Below, one piece after another: positions 28,080 through 41,354 of a stretch of DNA of 64,000 nt. The DNA lies in the NCBI RefSeq assembly GCF_037325665.1, contig NC_090260.1:33898381-33962380 (forward strand), in the 5' to 3' direction. Origin of the DNA: Littorina saxatilis. Lineage: Eukaryota; Mollusca; Gastropoda; Littorinimorpha; Littorinidae. Position numbers and translations under genes: made by a program. The notes beneath the pieces are model-generated. The model did not search any database, was not told the origin of the DNA, and saw only the letters and a program-made list of their open reading frames with translations. Within the stretch, counting starts at the first letter, position 1; the number at the start of each line of letters is the position of its first letter.

Positions 28080-28372
28080 ACTTTATTGTCCCATCGCTGG
28101 GAAATTCGGGTCGCTTCCTCCCAGTGGAAAGCTAGCAGCAACGGTGTCGCGCTACCCAGGTGTCTGCGTGTTTAGGTGTATTCAGCCACCTGCACTTATG
28201 GCAGAATGACCAAGGTCTTTTACGTGCCATTGTGATGACACGGGGGTGGGACATGGCTTCCGTCTCTGGGTCTGCACATAAAGTTGACCCGTGTCCGTCC
28301 CGGCCCGAATTCGAACCTGCGACCTTTCGATCACAAGTCCAGTGCTCTACCAACTGAGCTACCGGGCCCCCA
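28080..28372 (-). repeat. tRNA-derived SINE family T2, second copy
   Basis: The minus-strand head is very tRNA-like: GGTAGCTCAGTTGGTAGAGC (A box), GACTTGTGATCG in the anticodon-arm region and GCAGGTTCGAATTCG (B box). A body shared with 24226-24522 follows. It is not a tRNA gene because the acceptor stem is not closed and the unit continues into the SINE body. Confidence 0.9.
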
Positions 28373-29271
28373 ATGTGAAATAATGTTGATTTGTGATCCA
28401 AACACTTCCGAAAAATGCTGGTTCGTGTGTCTTCAGTCAACCGGCGCCGCATCATCACAACTCCACCTCTGCCTGCCTGCAAAAATACAAACATAGATGG
28501 TGACACACACAAAATTCAACCCAATTTTTGTTTTTATAATTTCTACACCCGTTGACCGAATTAGTTATCATTTGGTGTTTATTAACTACAGCTTATGCAT
28601 GACGAAGGTCAACAAAGTTGTGAGTTTACATGTTAAATGGAGGGGTACTTTGGAACACTTTTGAAAGAAGCTAAAAAATTGGACCATGAAACCTACAAAC
28701 AGGAAACTTCGTGGAATGGTGATGAACAAAGTGAAATTCATGCACAACAACCATGAAGATATTCGCCGAACACGATTGACTGGAAAAATGACCCCTTCAT
28801 GGTAGAGTCACACTTGCGCAAAATTAACCGATGACAGGAACGCAATCCTCTATGGGGATGCCCTCATCCTGCCTGTAATGGCTGTACTCAAGTCACTGAT
28901 TGTCTAAGGTTGTTTATGGTATACTACGTCCTTCAAATAACCCCAAAAATATCAATCTTGAAGAATTAAATCGGGTTCGTTAGTCTACCGCTCCATTTTA
29001 AACCTCGAACTGTTGAGTCCATCCCGGAATTTGGATTGCTTTTTCGAAAGACAACCAAAGTCAGACCATTTCACCTACAAAATAGCATCTTTCGGGACTA
29101 GTCATGCCGAAGCTGAAATTAATGTACACCAAGTATGAAGTATACGAAATACCCTTACTTTCTTGCAGACACCTCAGTTAGCTATCATGCATGCAACAGA
29201 CTCAAGAAGTCTCACTGGGGAGTTGGAAACTGTGTCGTCTTCAGCCGATTAATAAATTACAATATATCAGT

Positions 29272-29310
<39 letters not shown>

Positions 29311-30630
29311 AATTACAGTCAGCATTGCAAAAAATAAAGATGAATTTTCTTATGCATAATGCCAAAGAAGGCAAATTAGTCTGATTTTTGAATTTAAACG
29401 AATGATGCAAACAGCGCTACATACCTTGTTCATATCCTGTTCTGCAATGTGGGCTGGCGTATATGTTTAATTAGCCCATTGTACATATCCTAGCGGTAAA
29501 AACTGTAAGAGATCAAAATCAGATAACATTAGGAAAATGATACCGCTTGCAGAAACAAAACACAAGAATGCATACTTCTTTCATTTTAGCCAGTCTGAAA
29601 AATTCATGTTCGCCAGTGTAAAAACTTACATGACATTTCCACGAACAGCTTCTATCCCTAGCATTGGGAACTTCGTGGGACTCGAGAAAGGAAAAGAAAT
29701 AATAGCTTAGAAACTATTCGGTGTTGTGTTGTTATCCTGCAATTGAATAGATGAAAAATCCATGCGTCCTTAAAAGGCACAGTCCATGCAAACGATTTGG
29801 CTCAACCCAAACCTGGCGATGCTTTTACGTAGAATAAGACTTCCCCTTTCCCAAGACACATGACAAAATTCAACAGCCTGAATCAGTGAATGCTTTGTGT
29901 GCACAACAAATTGTTATCCTTTATTTTTTTTTGCGAATTCACTTCATTAACAAAAAACTTGTAAAAAAAAAAATTCACCAAATTCCAGCTGAGCAGAACT
30001 GCTTCCACAATAAGGACTGGGCCTTTAAAGGTACGTTCCTCATCATATTACCCAGTATATCAGACACCACATTGTCATGTTTGTCCAGGTTTTTACATAA
30101 AAAAAAACAAACTTTATTTTAACATGGGCACATACGTCTGACTTCTTTTGGTGGAGATTGGAGGATGTGCGATTCATTTCCTACTAGGCATTGGTGTCAA
30201 CATGTGAAATTCATGAAGCGAAATGTTTTCACTATACACAGAACATAACCAGGCTATCAAATGTGTGGTCTATGTTCAAGTCAGAATGATGCCCTCATTT
30301 GTTTTTTAATTTGAGAGATCTGTGATGTCTGACATTTTGGTTCAAAATGTAAGGAATTTATACTTAAGCTCTAATGAGTAAAATTTGTCTTGTCAAAAAC
30401 CAAAAGCATATTCCTTCCTCTACATGCAAGACTTTCTTTTATCTGTGCATCTTCATTTAGTACAGCAAACAAACAAAAACATCACACTCTGCATAGCGAA
30501 ACAACTTGCAAAGAAAACCTCACAATCTTTATTGGGAGAAAGCCCCTGACTGTTGCAATGTTTTATGCATTAAAAAACCCACTGAAACTGTGTGTTTGAA
30601 TTCTTCAGTTTGATCAGCTATATGTGTTTA
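28373..30630. other. Intergenic stretch with no gene recognised
   Basis: AT-rich sequence with a 33-bp (AC)n at 29275-29307. Short frames here resemble nothing known. A phrase near 29770-29800 (AAACGATTTGG..TCAACCCAAACC) has a loose relative near 50470. Confidence 0.5.
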
Positions 30631-31338
30631 AAAAGTTACCTTGATCATTCTGACATGCTGTGGGTCAAATCACATCTCAGACAATGTTGTAGACTCCATA
30701 GATCTATAGACGTTGAGGCGCATGGAAGAACTGCATTCTGTGGAAACACAAAACATATATACACAGAGGAAGAACAAGTCACAACTTTTAGCAGCAGCAA
30801 CAGTATATATGATTTTCTTAGTGTGGTGTTCGTGATCTAATGAGTTGGGGGGGGGGTGGAGGGGGTGGGGTGGGTGGGTGGGGGGGGGGGGGTGGATGTG
30901 AGAAGGCTAGTTGGGGAACCGGGGGAGGTTTGATATTAGTCAGCATTGTCATTTAAATGTAATGACTGGTACAATGTTTAATGTATTTGGAAGACAACAA
31001 CACTGCAATGTATAATGTGAACCAACTTCTGCATGACAAAGATCAGGTAAACAAAAAAAAGTTACCTGTTTCATTCTGGAAACCTTTTGGTCCCATCACA
31101 TCTCAGGCGTAAACTATATGGACACATACTGTAGTGATTAAAACAAAAACAGGCATTTTAATGGACAGAACGAATTATGTGGATAGGAAAAACAGTAAGA
31201 AGAACAGGCGCAGCAAAAAAGTCAATAATCTTACTCCAAATAACACTATCACAGATTCAGTAACTGAACCCCAGTTAAGTGTTAGTGATTCAAATCAGTG
31301 ACTGAATTTAAAACAGGGAGAGAGGGATTGTGAATATA

Positions 31339-31435
<97 letters not shown>

Positions 31436-31930
31436 AGGGTAAATGTAGAGCCATTGATTGGAAACAAAACCTTGTTACTGTTAAATATCAACAGTTATAC
31501 AACATAAGAGGCAATGGAAAAGTTGGATATGGATATGAAAATATATGTTGCAGGTGGAAGAGGGGAGGGGGAGAGGGTCTTTGTTGCTTGCAGTTAATAA
31601 GCAACTAAGGCCAGCTGTTGTTCTGGGTGTAACCTTGTAATGTTTAAGCAAACATGTTTGTGGATCACCTTCTGCATTTAGATCTGTTTGAGTATTTGAA
31701 AAGTTACCTTGATCATTGTGGCATCCTCTTGATCCCATCACATCTGAGACTATGGCCTGTAGACTCCATGGTCAGACGCTGGAGTGATAACAAGGTCATT
31801 CTGAAAAAAAGGATAGGGGGGTGGGGGCAGGGTTGAAGGTTGGTTACAGTGCTAGTTGGACATGAGAGTGTTATGGGGTGAGGATGGTGCTGATATTAAT
31901 AAGCATAATCAGTTAAAGCTCACAACTATC
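30631..31930. repeat. Diverged duplicated block (two to three copies) with G-rich tracts and a GT microsatellite
   Basis: The block GTTACCTTGATCATT ... CACATCTCAGAC ... TAGACTCCAT occurs near 30636 and again near 31700, each followed by a G-rich tract and GATATTA..AGCAT; a poorer copy lies near 31060. The spacing suggests an old tandem duplication of about 1.06 kb. A perfect (TG)n occupies 31341-31433. Confidence 0.65.
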
Positions 31931-33254
31931 TTGATCTTCACAGACATGAATTGCATAATGAATCCACAAGCATGTACCTTTATTTTTGCCCTTGAGTTAT
32001 AGGTGGAAGGAAATGTTGAGTGGTAAACACAAGTTGTATTGATCACTGGGTCAGCCTGTGGTCAGTCCCCTTTGATCTGCAGATTGCATCAGCATAAACA
32101 AACACAACGTCATCATCGTAAACAGCCTGAATGGTCAATCATGAATCTAAGAATACAAACACTGGATCTAATTATATTTATTTGAGAGTCTGCAAACGAG
32201 TCAGTTTGAAGATTCAATGAAAATCTGGCAGTCAATGAAGCAGATAGATCTGGCCTTGCGCTTGTGTTTGCAAGCAGATACATGTTTGAACATCCCTTAT
32301 CTTAACGTTATCATTCAACAGATTGATATTTTGCCTGACGATTTTTCTGCCGATGAGCTAAACAAACAATGAAAATCACAGAAGTGGTAAGATTTTGAAG
32401 ACGAAATTCAGTCATACAAACAAACTCAACAGAAATAATCTAGCTAACTACTGTACAGCTTTCGACAAAATCAACGCATTTGCATGCCTTAGTCATTCCT
32501 GCTTTGATTCCAATAATTCTACATGATCGTACTGCACAAAAAATACGAAAACGAGCTGATCGAAATGAGTAACACTGCCTCACCTGCTATGATTGTACTG
32601 TGAAAGCGAAGGTCGTCTGCGATTCGAGATTTCAAAGTCGAACAGCGGCGTTTCTGCACTCTCAGCGGTTATCTTGCTTGGAAATGTGAAAAGCATGACT
32701 TGAAATCGAACGGAAGGCACCATTCTACCTTTTCGTTTGGGCGTTGTTTTTGTAAAATCTCCGAAAATGTCATTTCGAAAAAGGCGGTCGCCATTTTTTT
32801 GGGTGCCAACTTCTTTGAGGGGGCTGCTAGCTAGCTGGTCCAAACGGGAGCCTCCCATTCGGTACGCAACCCTGTGAAAAAAGCTTCGTGCACCCCGACC
32901 GGGAGGGAGCGGACCGACTTGGGCAGATCTCCCATTGGTTGTCACCCACTTTGGCTTCGTGCACCTCAGCCCAGCTGTGCTGCAGCAGGTCACTCAAAGT
33001 CGAAGTAACTGTGTAAAAACTGTGTATCAACACGATGGAATGCAGGCGTTAGATGGACATTACAGGAAGCGACTAAAGTTACTGTGTGTTCGGATATATC
33101 CGTGCCAGGTCAGATAGAGCCATATGAGTGGAGAATGGAGTCGTTAAGAACCGTCATGGTTCATAAGGTTCATATAACCTTATTTCTGCACCATTTTATT
33201 TTATTTTGGAGCCCTGAGTAATGCAAGTAATCTCCCGACACATTATTCAATACG
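31931..33254. other. Intergenic stretch, one dispersed repeat
   Basis: 32865-32990 matches 26147-26285 in inverted orientation. The minus-strand frame over 32580-32993 is an accident of this repeat and has no protein-like features. Nothing else recognised. Confidence 0.5.
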
Positions 33255-33315
33255 CCTGGTGATGGATCATAAAATGTATGATCCATCACCAGGTTCTACA
33301 TTTAATGTAGAACCT
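33255..33315. repeat. Two adjoining perfect hairpins
   Basis: First: the 17-bp arm CCTGGTGATGGATCATA at 33255-33271 pairs with 33277-33293 over a 5-base loop. Second: the 11-bp arm AGGTTCTACAT at 33291-33301 pairs with 33305-33315 over a 3-base loop. They share the AGG at 33291-33293. Confidence 0.93.
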
Positions 33316-34211
33316 TAAAAGTACCTTGTAAAAGCCCAGTATGAAGCTAACGCCCACTCCTTACTTTTGGTCAAACACTCTGGTTAAAAATCTTGATATG
33401 GCGTGTGACTGGGGGTGCGAGTGGATGGGTAAAATATCGGCTTTAGGTGTGGTTTACCTTTGTAAAGAAACGATGCCGGGTTTTCTAAAATTCAATACGA
33501 TCAGGATGTATAAGATAACAGTACTGAGTAGGCCTATATATAGATCTATTGAAGTGTACCGCTGTATGTGATGTTATTATGTTTAGATGTCAGACAAACA
33601 TATTTTATGAAAATGTTAGCCATTAAAAAATAAAAAAAATAAATAAAAAATTAAAACAATCTTGATACATGTATATCCTTTAAAAAATTTAACATTGTGT
33701 CCGGGGAGTAGTTATTTTATTTGCGTGAATCATAGCATAATACTGGGATAAAGTCACGACGTTCAGTTCATTCTCTCACCTCTGGCTTATTGGGATAGCG
33801 ATAGCAAAAGATGATTCAGAATCATATTGGGGAAAATGTCCTTGGGTGGAAGAGTTCGACATTTGGGGAAAGAGAATGAACTGACCGGTGTTTGTTTACG
33901 CAGTGTTCGTCTCAAGGCAAAAGAATGTCCCTCTAACTTACCGTACCCACCTTTAGTTTTTGCTAGATGGCATGGGTAGGTGCACATCAGCTGACTACAA
34001 ATGTGACATTATATTTCGTGCGTGTTGATATTTTTTACATTTACTCACACTGAAAACGCCGGTTCTAGGAATGAGATCTTGAATCATCCTTTTGAATTTT
34101 TCATTGACTTATGCATGAGCGTTTGTCTGAAAACCATAACACAACAAGAGGCGAAGCCTTCCAGGCTCCCGTAAGAAATCGACAAACAGTAACACAAACT
34201 CAATCACTGCG

Positions 34212-34283
<72 letters not shown>

Positions 34284-34405
34284 ACACAGTTAAAACTAAC
34301 GCATCATATCTACTCCATGTATAATTTTCAAAAGAAGGCAAACAGATAAAATGACTGTGTATTTGTTGTTGGTGTAGTTGTCCCTGAAGGAGATCTTGTG
34401 CAATC

Positions 34406-34462
<57 letters not shown>

Positions 34463-34926
34463 TCGGACACACTATTAAACTGCATCAGCATAATTATCAT
34501 GGAAAAGCTTATCTACAACTATTAACCTACCTTAGCTTGCGTATCAAGATAATATATTCTTGGAATTGTCATAGACTGAGAGTTAGAAGATATGGGCGTC
34601 ACGATGGTCACACTCAGACAGGTTCACATGAGGTTATTTTCCCTGGTCCTCGCACTCCGAAGTCGATGATATTGTCCAGTGACACGTTGTCCTGCTGGCA
34701 ACCAGCTCCGCGTGCTGGGGCATGAACGGTCACAAAGAAGACCATTATCTCTCATATACTGGCTGTGTGAAAGCTATTAAGGTCAATAACAGAAAAACCG
34801 TGTACTTCCTCACTGCAGCCCTGGGAAGCTTTTTAATCCTGTCCCACTCAATTATCGGGATGTTCCTGTGGTAGCACAACCTCTTGTTTAGAGTACACTA
34901 TGCACTATGTCTTTGTATCAGAGAGT
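33316..34926. other. Intergenic stretch with two (AC)n microsatellites
   Basis: (AC)n at 34213-34288 and 34414-34456. No gene or mobile element recognised in the remainder. Confidence 0.6.
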
Positions 34927-35331
34927 TGTAATGTTAATTTGTAAGGACGTCCTTTCCTGAAACAAATGAAAAGTTGGATTACAACGCTGCTGGTTGTGGA
35001 GATCGCTACATACCACTGGAATCGAATGGAAGGATAAAGAACATGCGCAGTCACTCATGACGTAAGCGTAGACGCTCATCGGACAGACGGAGCTGTGTAG
35101 ATCTAACCAGATTAGTGTCGATGTTTCCCGAATATTCTCGTATGTCCATTAACTATATAAGTAGGGCTGCGCACACGTATTGTTGTTCTTTACCAGTCTC
35201 TCACTTGTTCTTTCTTACACTGTGCTGAGAGATATTGTCACCGTTGTTCCAGCTGTCAATAAATCTACAGAACCTACACAACTCGTTGTGTCTCCTTTGC
35301 GATTGAGAGTGGCGAAAGGAAAAACACGACA
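34927..35331 (+). repeat. 5' LTR of the Ty3/gypsy element
   Basis: About 405 bp between TGTAATG and GACA, with TATATAAG promoter box, AATAAA signal and a tRNA primer-binding-like TGGCGTCGCC just downstream. The left edge is approximate because no second LTR is available for comparison. Confidence 0.65.
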
Positions 35332-35388
35332 ACTGGCGTCGCCGACAGTTATTTCCCTTGTCTATTCGGAGTGACTTATTACTGCAAA

Positions 35389-37916
35389 ATGACGGAAACA
35401 GAGCAGCTGATAACGCTTCTAAGGGAGCAGTTGGAGCAACAGCAACGCCAGCACAAGGAAGATATGGAGCAACAAATGCACCAGATGGAGATGATGATGA
35501 AAGTGTTCAGTGGTGCCGCAGCTTCTGCCAGGGAGGAAAGCTACGACGATCCGAGTGCCTCGAATCTACGTTTTCCCATTGACTACACAGGCAGCTGCAA
35601 TCCCATCTTTTGTTGCGTTTGATGCAACATCGGAACTGTGGCCTGACTACTGGTCAAGATTCTGCACGTTTATGGTCGCCAACTCCGTGCTGGAGCAGCG
35701 CAAGGCTCAAGTTTTCTTGACGAATCAGACTGCTACGGTCTACAAACAACTGGCAAATCTGGCTACTCAGCAAAATCCGCCCAAGGACATCAACAGTTTG
35801 ACAATGGACGAAATTGTCAAATTCATGAAAGAACAGTTCGACCCGAAACTCTTCATAGTGCGTGAATGTTTCAAGTTCTGGAGTGACATGAAACGGAAGC
35901 CAGGCGAAACTCTCCAGGAGTTAGCAGCGCCCAAATGCCAAGACGCCGCTACCTGTGACTTTCCTTCGATCAAAAACCCACAAGACGAAGCTCTGAGACA
36001 GAGATTCATATGTTCTGTCAACAATGAGGCTGTCTTAAAGGCTCTATTCAAGATCAAGGACACAGAGCTGGATTTCGCACGTGCTGTCCAAGTCGCGATT
36101 GAGACTGAAGACGCAGCGAAGGTTGCCAAGGAAACTGTCTACGGTTCCAAGACCATGCCAGTCAACAAGGTCCACCAGAACAAGAGTACGGGTCCACGAA
36201 AGAACCACAAGCAGTCTAATTCCACAGACAGGACGTGCTACCGGTGTGGAAAGGCCCACAAAGCAACAGACTGCCCCTACAAAGAAGCCAAATGCCGATA
36301 CTGTGACGTCACAGGACATTTGGAAGCTGTCTGTAGAAAAAAGCAACATCAGAATCGGGAACGACATTCCCAGGCGTCCGTGAAGAGAGTCACGAAAGCA
36401 GAGCTTGTCAACGCGATCCTCGGTGAAGTTCCCCAAGATACTCCTAGGTTGGATGTACCCATAACAATCCAGGACCGACAGTTCACCATGGAACTGGACA
36501 CCGCAACTACGGGAAATTTTGTTTCTCTTCCGGTCTGGAGACAACTAGGAAAACCGAAGCTGGATGACGTCACACATCGTTACGAGTCTGCCAGCAAGCA
36601 CGACCTGCCCGTGCTGGGAACTTTCATGGGCCAAACCAAGGATCCAGTGACTGGTAAGCAAAGCTCAATTCCGTACATCGTCACCAAGATCCCTCATCTG
36701 AATCTGCTAGGACGCAACGCAATCCAGACTCTGGGAATTTCTGTGGACAATACTCTAGGACTGAGGAGCATAGAGAGTCACGCTAAGAGTGAGGGTGCAA
36801 AACCTACGCATCCAGCGACCTCCAACGCGCCTTATGCTGCCCTGCAACGAGATTTTCACAGACTGTCTGATAAATTCCCAAATCTCTTCAAACAAGAATT
36901 GGGATGTCTCAAGGACTTCGAACTGGACGTGAAGTTCAAGTCTGATGCGAAGCCGGTTTTTCACAAGGCACTTCTGGTACCTTTCGCTCTTCGTGATGAC
37001 CTCGCCAAAGGCTACGAAGAAGGCATCGCCAAAGGAGTCTGGAAGCCAGTCCAGTTCAACGAATACGGAACGCCAGTGGTACCAATTCGTAAGGCACAAA
37101 CCTCGGGCACCCTGAAGCCCAAGCTACGGATCTGTGGTGACTACTCAGTGGGCATCAATGATCAGCTTGAAGATCACCGTCATCCAATGCCACTCCCAGA
37201 GGAACTGATGCAGAAGCTAGCAGGTGGATTCGGATACACCAAGATCGATCTTGCTGATGCCTACAACCAGATCAAGCTGGCACCAGAGAGTCAACGCAGG
37301 CTAGCCCTCAGCACTCACCGTGGGGTACTCCTACAGCAACGACTTCCTTTCGGGATAAAGTCAGCACCTGGTTACTTTCAAGAGATCATGGAAAACCTGA
37401 CCTGTGATCTACCTGGTGTTGCCGTCTTCCAAGATGATATACTCGTCAGCGGTAAGGACGCCAACGACCACCTGAGCAACCTGGAACGTTTGCTCACTCG
37501 TCTGAACGACAAAGGACTCAGATGTCGTCATGAAAACTGCAAGTTCGCACAAGCCAGTGTGGAATACCTTGGACATACCTTATCGGCCGAAGGGATCTCC
37601 AAAGGATCGAAGGTCGAGGCAGTTTTGAAAATGCCAGCCCCTACGGACGTCTCAAGCTTGAAGTCTTTCTTGGGCTCAGTTCAGTTTTACGGGAAGTTCA
37701 TCCCTAACCTGGCCAGCATGGCAGAGCCGCTCTACCGCCTGACGAAGAAGGCGAACCCCGGGAAGTGGGGAGATGAGGAACAGGCAGCATTTGAACAGTT
37801 GAAAAATGTGCTTTCCTCGGATCAAGTTCTGGTACACTTCGATCCAAACAAGACTTTGGGACTATCTTGTGACCCGTCCAACGTTGGAATTGGAGTTTCA
37901 GATAAGTGGCAGAACT
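35389..37916 (+). pseudogene. gag-pol: gag-pol region of the Ty3/gypsy element
   Basis: Gag begins near the ATG at 35389 (MTETEQLITLLREQ, a helical/coiled N-terminus). A capsid-like helical region is followed by two zinc knuckles (CYRCGKAHKATDC, CRYCDVTGHLEAVC) around 36235-36335. The aspartic protease region has ELDTATTGNFVSLPVW near 36490. Reverse transcriptase blocks are LRICGDYSVGIN, TKIDLADAYNQI, LPFGIKSAPGYFQ and the catalytic FQDDILV around 37430, then FLGSVQFYGKFIPN. The end of RNase H and all of integrase are absent here. Treated as a fossil. Confidence 0.85.
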
Positions 37917-38358
37917 GAAAGGTTGGAGGACCTGACCATTATGGTGCCTGTGTATTTATCCCCTATTGTATTAAAATACTGGAGTAACACTAGCAGTATC
38001 ATTTCATCATTGGAATCTACTGTAATAAAATACTTTTTTTTATTATGTGTTATTGGGAATAAAATTTCTCAACGACCAATGTCATCTCAGTATATGTTCG
38101 AAAAAAATCGCTGGGATTACAAACAAACACTGTTATGCGCTTTAACTTGGACAAAAAGTTAATGACATTACTTACCACTTTTCAGCTTCTCCCAATTCGC
38201 TTTGTTGACATCGCAATTGAAAAAACTGTTGTCCTCAAACATGAAACCGAGTCGATAGCCGCCATGTTTTCTCGCTACGCAAGCACAGGCCGTAGCAACG
38301 TTGGGAGGCTCCTAGCGTAATCTCGCCAATACCTAGCGTCACTCGCGGCGAGAGTGCC

Positions 38359-38740
38359 TTAAGCGGGGACCACATTTGGACGCCGTTTTACGCTCTATGC
38401 GCCGCAGGCCGTTTTGTGCGTCGCGCGGGAATTGCCGAGTGGCCACACATCGACGATTTTTTTCACAACGCGGTATCACAGTGGAGCGGGTCTCCTGACA
38501 AGAAAGTTCAGTTGCATTCGACTGCCGCGCCGCGAGCAGCTGACGTCATCGCTCTGGTTTGCTCTGATTGGTCAAATTTCCGTCGTTCTATGTCTGTGTC
38601 ATAGAAATTAGAACACGCGCTATTCTTCTGCAAATAACGCTTCGCGATCATGGCACGCTACGGCGCTCCCACGTGGGCCGTTTTGAGCATAAGTCAAATG
38701 TGGACAGGGTCGGACGGGAGTGTATGGACGCCCGCCTTAA
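38359..38740. mobile_element. Small MITE candidate flanked by TTAA
   Basis: A 374-bp GC-rich unit between two TTAA sites (38359-38362, 38737-38740). The ends are imperfectly inverted (GCGGGGACC versus GGCGGGCGTCC), and an inner pair GACCACATTTGG / CAAATGTGGAC is also inverted. TTAA targets are used by piggyBac and Kolobok elements. No coding capacity. Confidence 0.45.
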
Positions 38741-41354
38741 GAAACGGTACTTCTCGCCCCACTCGCCATATATCTAGCCTGTAAGAAACACGCGACTGGT
38801 TATGTGCTCGGTCACAAACGAACGCGTTGATATTTTTTCACAGAAACACATCCTATATTAACATCTTCCTAACAGCTGACCAAATATCGCTATTTCAAAA
38901 GATCATCATTGCCTTTGAGTTTGATTCCTTCAAAAGCATAGCCCGTATGCCAGCCGCTTGCTCATCAAATGAACAAGAGTGGAGCTCCTCCATTACAAGA
39001 GAAGTTGCAATCGAGAGACGTGTGTCAACTGCCTTCTTACTAACGTGATGGTCTCAACTTTACCGATGTCAAAAAACGGAAGAAAGCATACAGACAGGAG
39101 AGAAAAAGGAGAAGGGATAAAACAAATTGTCATCATTTTCACGAGTTTTCATTCACAAGCACCTGGGAAATAAAAACAAAATGTCGGTAAAACTGGAGGA
39201 ACGTTCAACCAAGGCCGTATCTTTTCAGAAGACACCAGCCGCCTGTTGATATCTTTACCATGACAAAATGGAACCTGTCATTGCAGAAATGAAGACTAAT
39301 AAAGAAAAGTCATTGCGCAAAAATCATACTCACAGGATAGGCATGTTGAGAGCTGTGTCAATGTAATACGTTTTTGTCCAAAACCACGTCATCCCATTAC
39401 ATATTGGTGACGTCGGTTTGTTATCTTCGTGAAAACACTGACGGAAGTCTCGGTCCACCTATCCTCCATTTTGCACACAAAGTCTACAAGAAGAAATAGA
39501 CTTTGCTCTTGTTCGATTTATAACGTCATCCAATATTACAGAAGGAACTTTTCGGTGCCGTGGGCGAACGTCTTATTACAGAAGGTAGCAAGAACCAAGG
39601 CAACAAAAGATAACTACTTAATCTTCGTTCCCAAAAACGAAGAAAACATGCTAAATTTAGTGGGGTTGGAAAAATACGGATACAAACGTTATGTTAAGAT
39701 GGTTGAGGAGACAGTTCATCACGAACGATAGTGAGAACGTAGAACTCATATGTCAAGTCCCAAGAGTGCAAAACGATAACAAAAAATCGAGTTGGGGAAA
39801 TATTGTTTTGCGATCGATGTCGATGAAACAGGTAACACTCTTAATTTCCGAGTACTGACGGAGATGTCCGGCAGTTGTCGAGCTGTCACGTGAATGACCT
39901 TGTCCGCATTCTTCGATTCCTGATGATCAATTTTTCCAAGCAGAGGTAAATGAAGAATGCCAGAAAACTGTGTCTTCTTCCGAGCCAGCGTTTTGGGCCG
40001 CCGCCGCTGCTTCCAAAACTGGTAAACAAGTCTATATGAGTTGCATCCTGAACTCAGGTCAAAATGAGTTCGGCTCATTCTATCCCTGACAGGATGCCTT
40101 GGTTTTCCTTGTCTGGCGAGGAAATCGATTTTTTTTACATATTTAGATCTTTTCGTAATGTGTTATGGATGTAAGCAGATTCGTGATCGTCGATAATGAT
40201 TTTTTATGGTGTTGTGTAATTTTTAAATTACAAAGGAATTGATATGTAAGACAGTTTCAAGCGAGCTATTTTTCGCGGCTGTGCAAACAACTCTAAATAT
40301 GGCAAAAGTGTCACGTGATAATCAACCGTTTGGTTTCGGCGCTCGCTGGAGCAGACGATTTTTTGACAGTGATGCAACCATATATTACGGTCTCCTTCCG
40401 GCAGCAGTCCCAAAATGTCGACTTGTTTTGACCTTAGAACGATGTCTTTATCATAACTGTGAAGAACAGAACGGAGATCACTGTCGAAGTCGGCCAATCT
40501 GCAATCATTTTCGTCTCGCGAACACTGTCGCGAACAACAAATGGGAGATAACTCTGTATTCTTGTTTTGATAGACTCGCGTAGGACTTTAGCGTCCGGTC
40601 AGAGGGACTAAAGCGATAGCGTGGAGCGATGATAATCAGAATGATATGAGTTGTTCTTCAGTACTCAGGTACTGGTGACAGAAAGGGGGAAAAGTGGTCA
40701 AAATTTAAATCTGTAGTTTTGTTTTTGAAGTAGGGGAAAGGCTCCTAATATGGACCGGCTCCTAATATGGACCACCTCCTGTTCTGACAAACTAACGGCG
40801 CTAGAGCGCTCAAAAGAATTTCATTCGCTTTATTCACCCTCTCTAGATAAGTTGCACATGTAAAAACAGTTGCAGAAACACAAACCTCAAAACCGTTAGG
40901 CTTTTTCGCTTTTTACATTCAGAGACGAGTTGCCCAGAGCGGTTCGCCACGGGTCGCCCGCAGTGCGAATGACAGAAAGCCGTTTCTTAGGGCAGTGCCG
41001 GAAAGCGCTCGCGAAGCCACTCGGCGAGCGGCTTTGGTATATGCTCGCCCACCGCGCGCTGCGTAATCCAAGATGGCGGCGGTGTTTACACTGCGATGCC
41101 GGGTAGCGTGTTGCGATCTTCTCGGCGTGGCCGTTTTCGACGTAACCCGAGGGATCCACCGCTGTTCAAGGTTCAGGGACTACCCCAGCTAAACTTCCCA
41201 TCATAACGACGTTCTCTCTGACGATTTCACTGACCGAATCGTCTACTAGTTTAAGAAGTACAACTTTTTTCATATCTCGCAGCAATCGTGCTTTCTTCGT
41301 CGCCTTCATAAAGCGATTTGCCTCGTTGTGAGCCCGTTGCATAGACCAATCCAG
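38741..41354. other. Stretch upstream of the receptor exon; no gene recognised
   Basis: Includes a duplicated 17-mer (GGCTCCTAATATGGACC, near 40740 and 40757) and a GC-rich, CpG-containing segment at about 40920-41160. Upstream exons of the receptor gene (signal peptide, first strands) would be expected in this region or further left, but I could not identify them. Confidence 0.5.

Larger units (their letters stand above)
34927..37916 (+). mobile_element. Ty3/gypsy LTR retrotransposon, incomplete, with 5' LTR
   Basis: 5' LTR at about 34927-35331 (starts TGTAATGTTAATTTG, ends CACGACA; TATA-like TATATAAG at 35154, AATAAA near 35260). The primer-binding region TGGCGTCGCCGAC comes immediately after. 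Gag with zinc knuckles, a protease and reverse transcriptase follow on the plus strand. No integrase and no 3' LTR are found before unrelated sequence resumes near 37917. Protease directly precedes RT, unlike the Gmr1-type element at the start of the window. Broken fossil; the well-kept frames suggest moderate age. Confidence 0.88.

Noticed and set aside
28290-28372. A tRNA gene
   Set aside because: A and B boxes are good, but the acceptor stem does not close and the unit continues into a SINE body shared with 24226-24522.
32580-32993. 137-codon minus-strand frame
   Set aside because: It runs through a dispersed repeat and has no protein-like composition or domain.
40228-40497. Minus-strand frame with a faint likeness to the N-terminus of RecQ-type helicases
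   Set aside because: Only one short segment looks similar, no Walker motif follows, and the frame dissolves into unrelated sequence.
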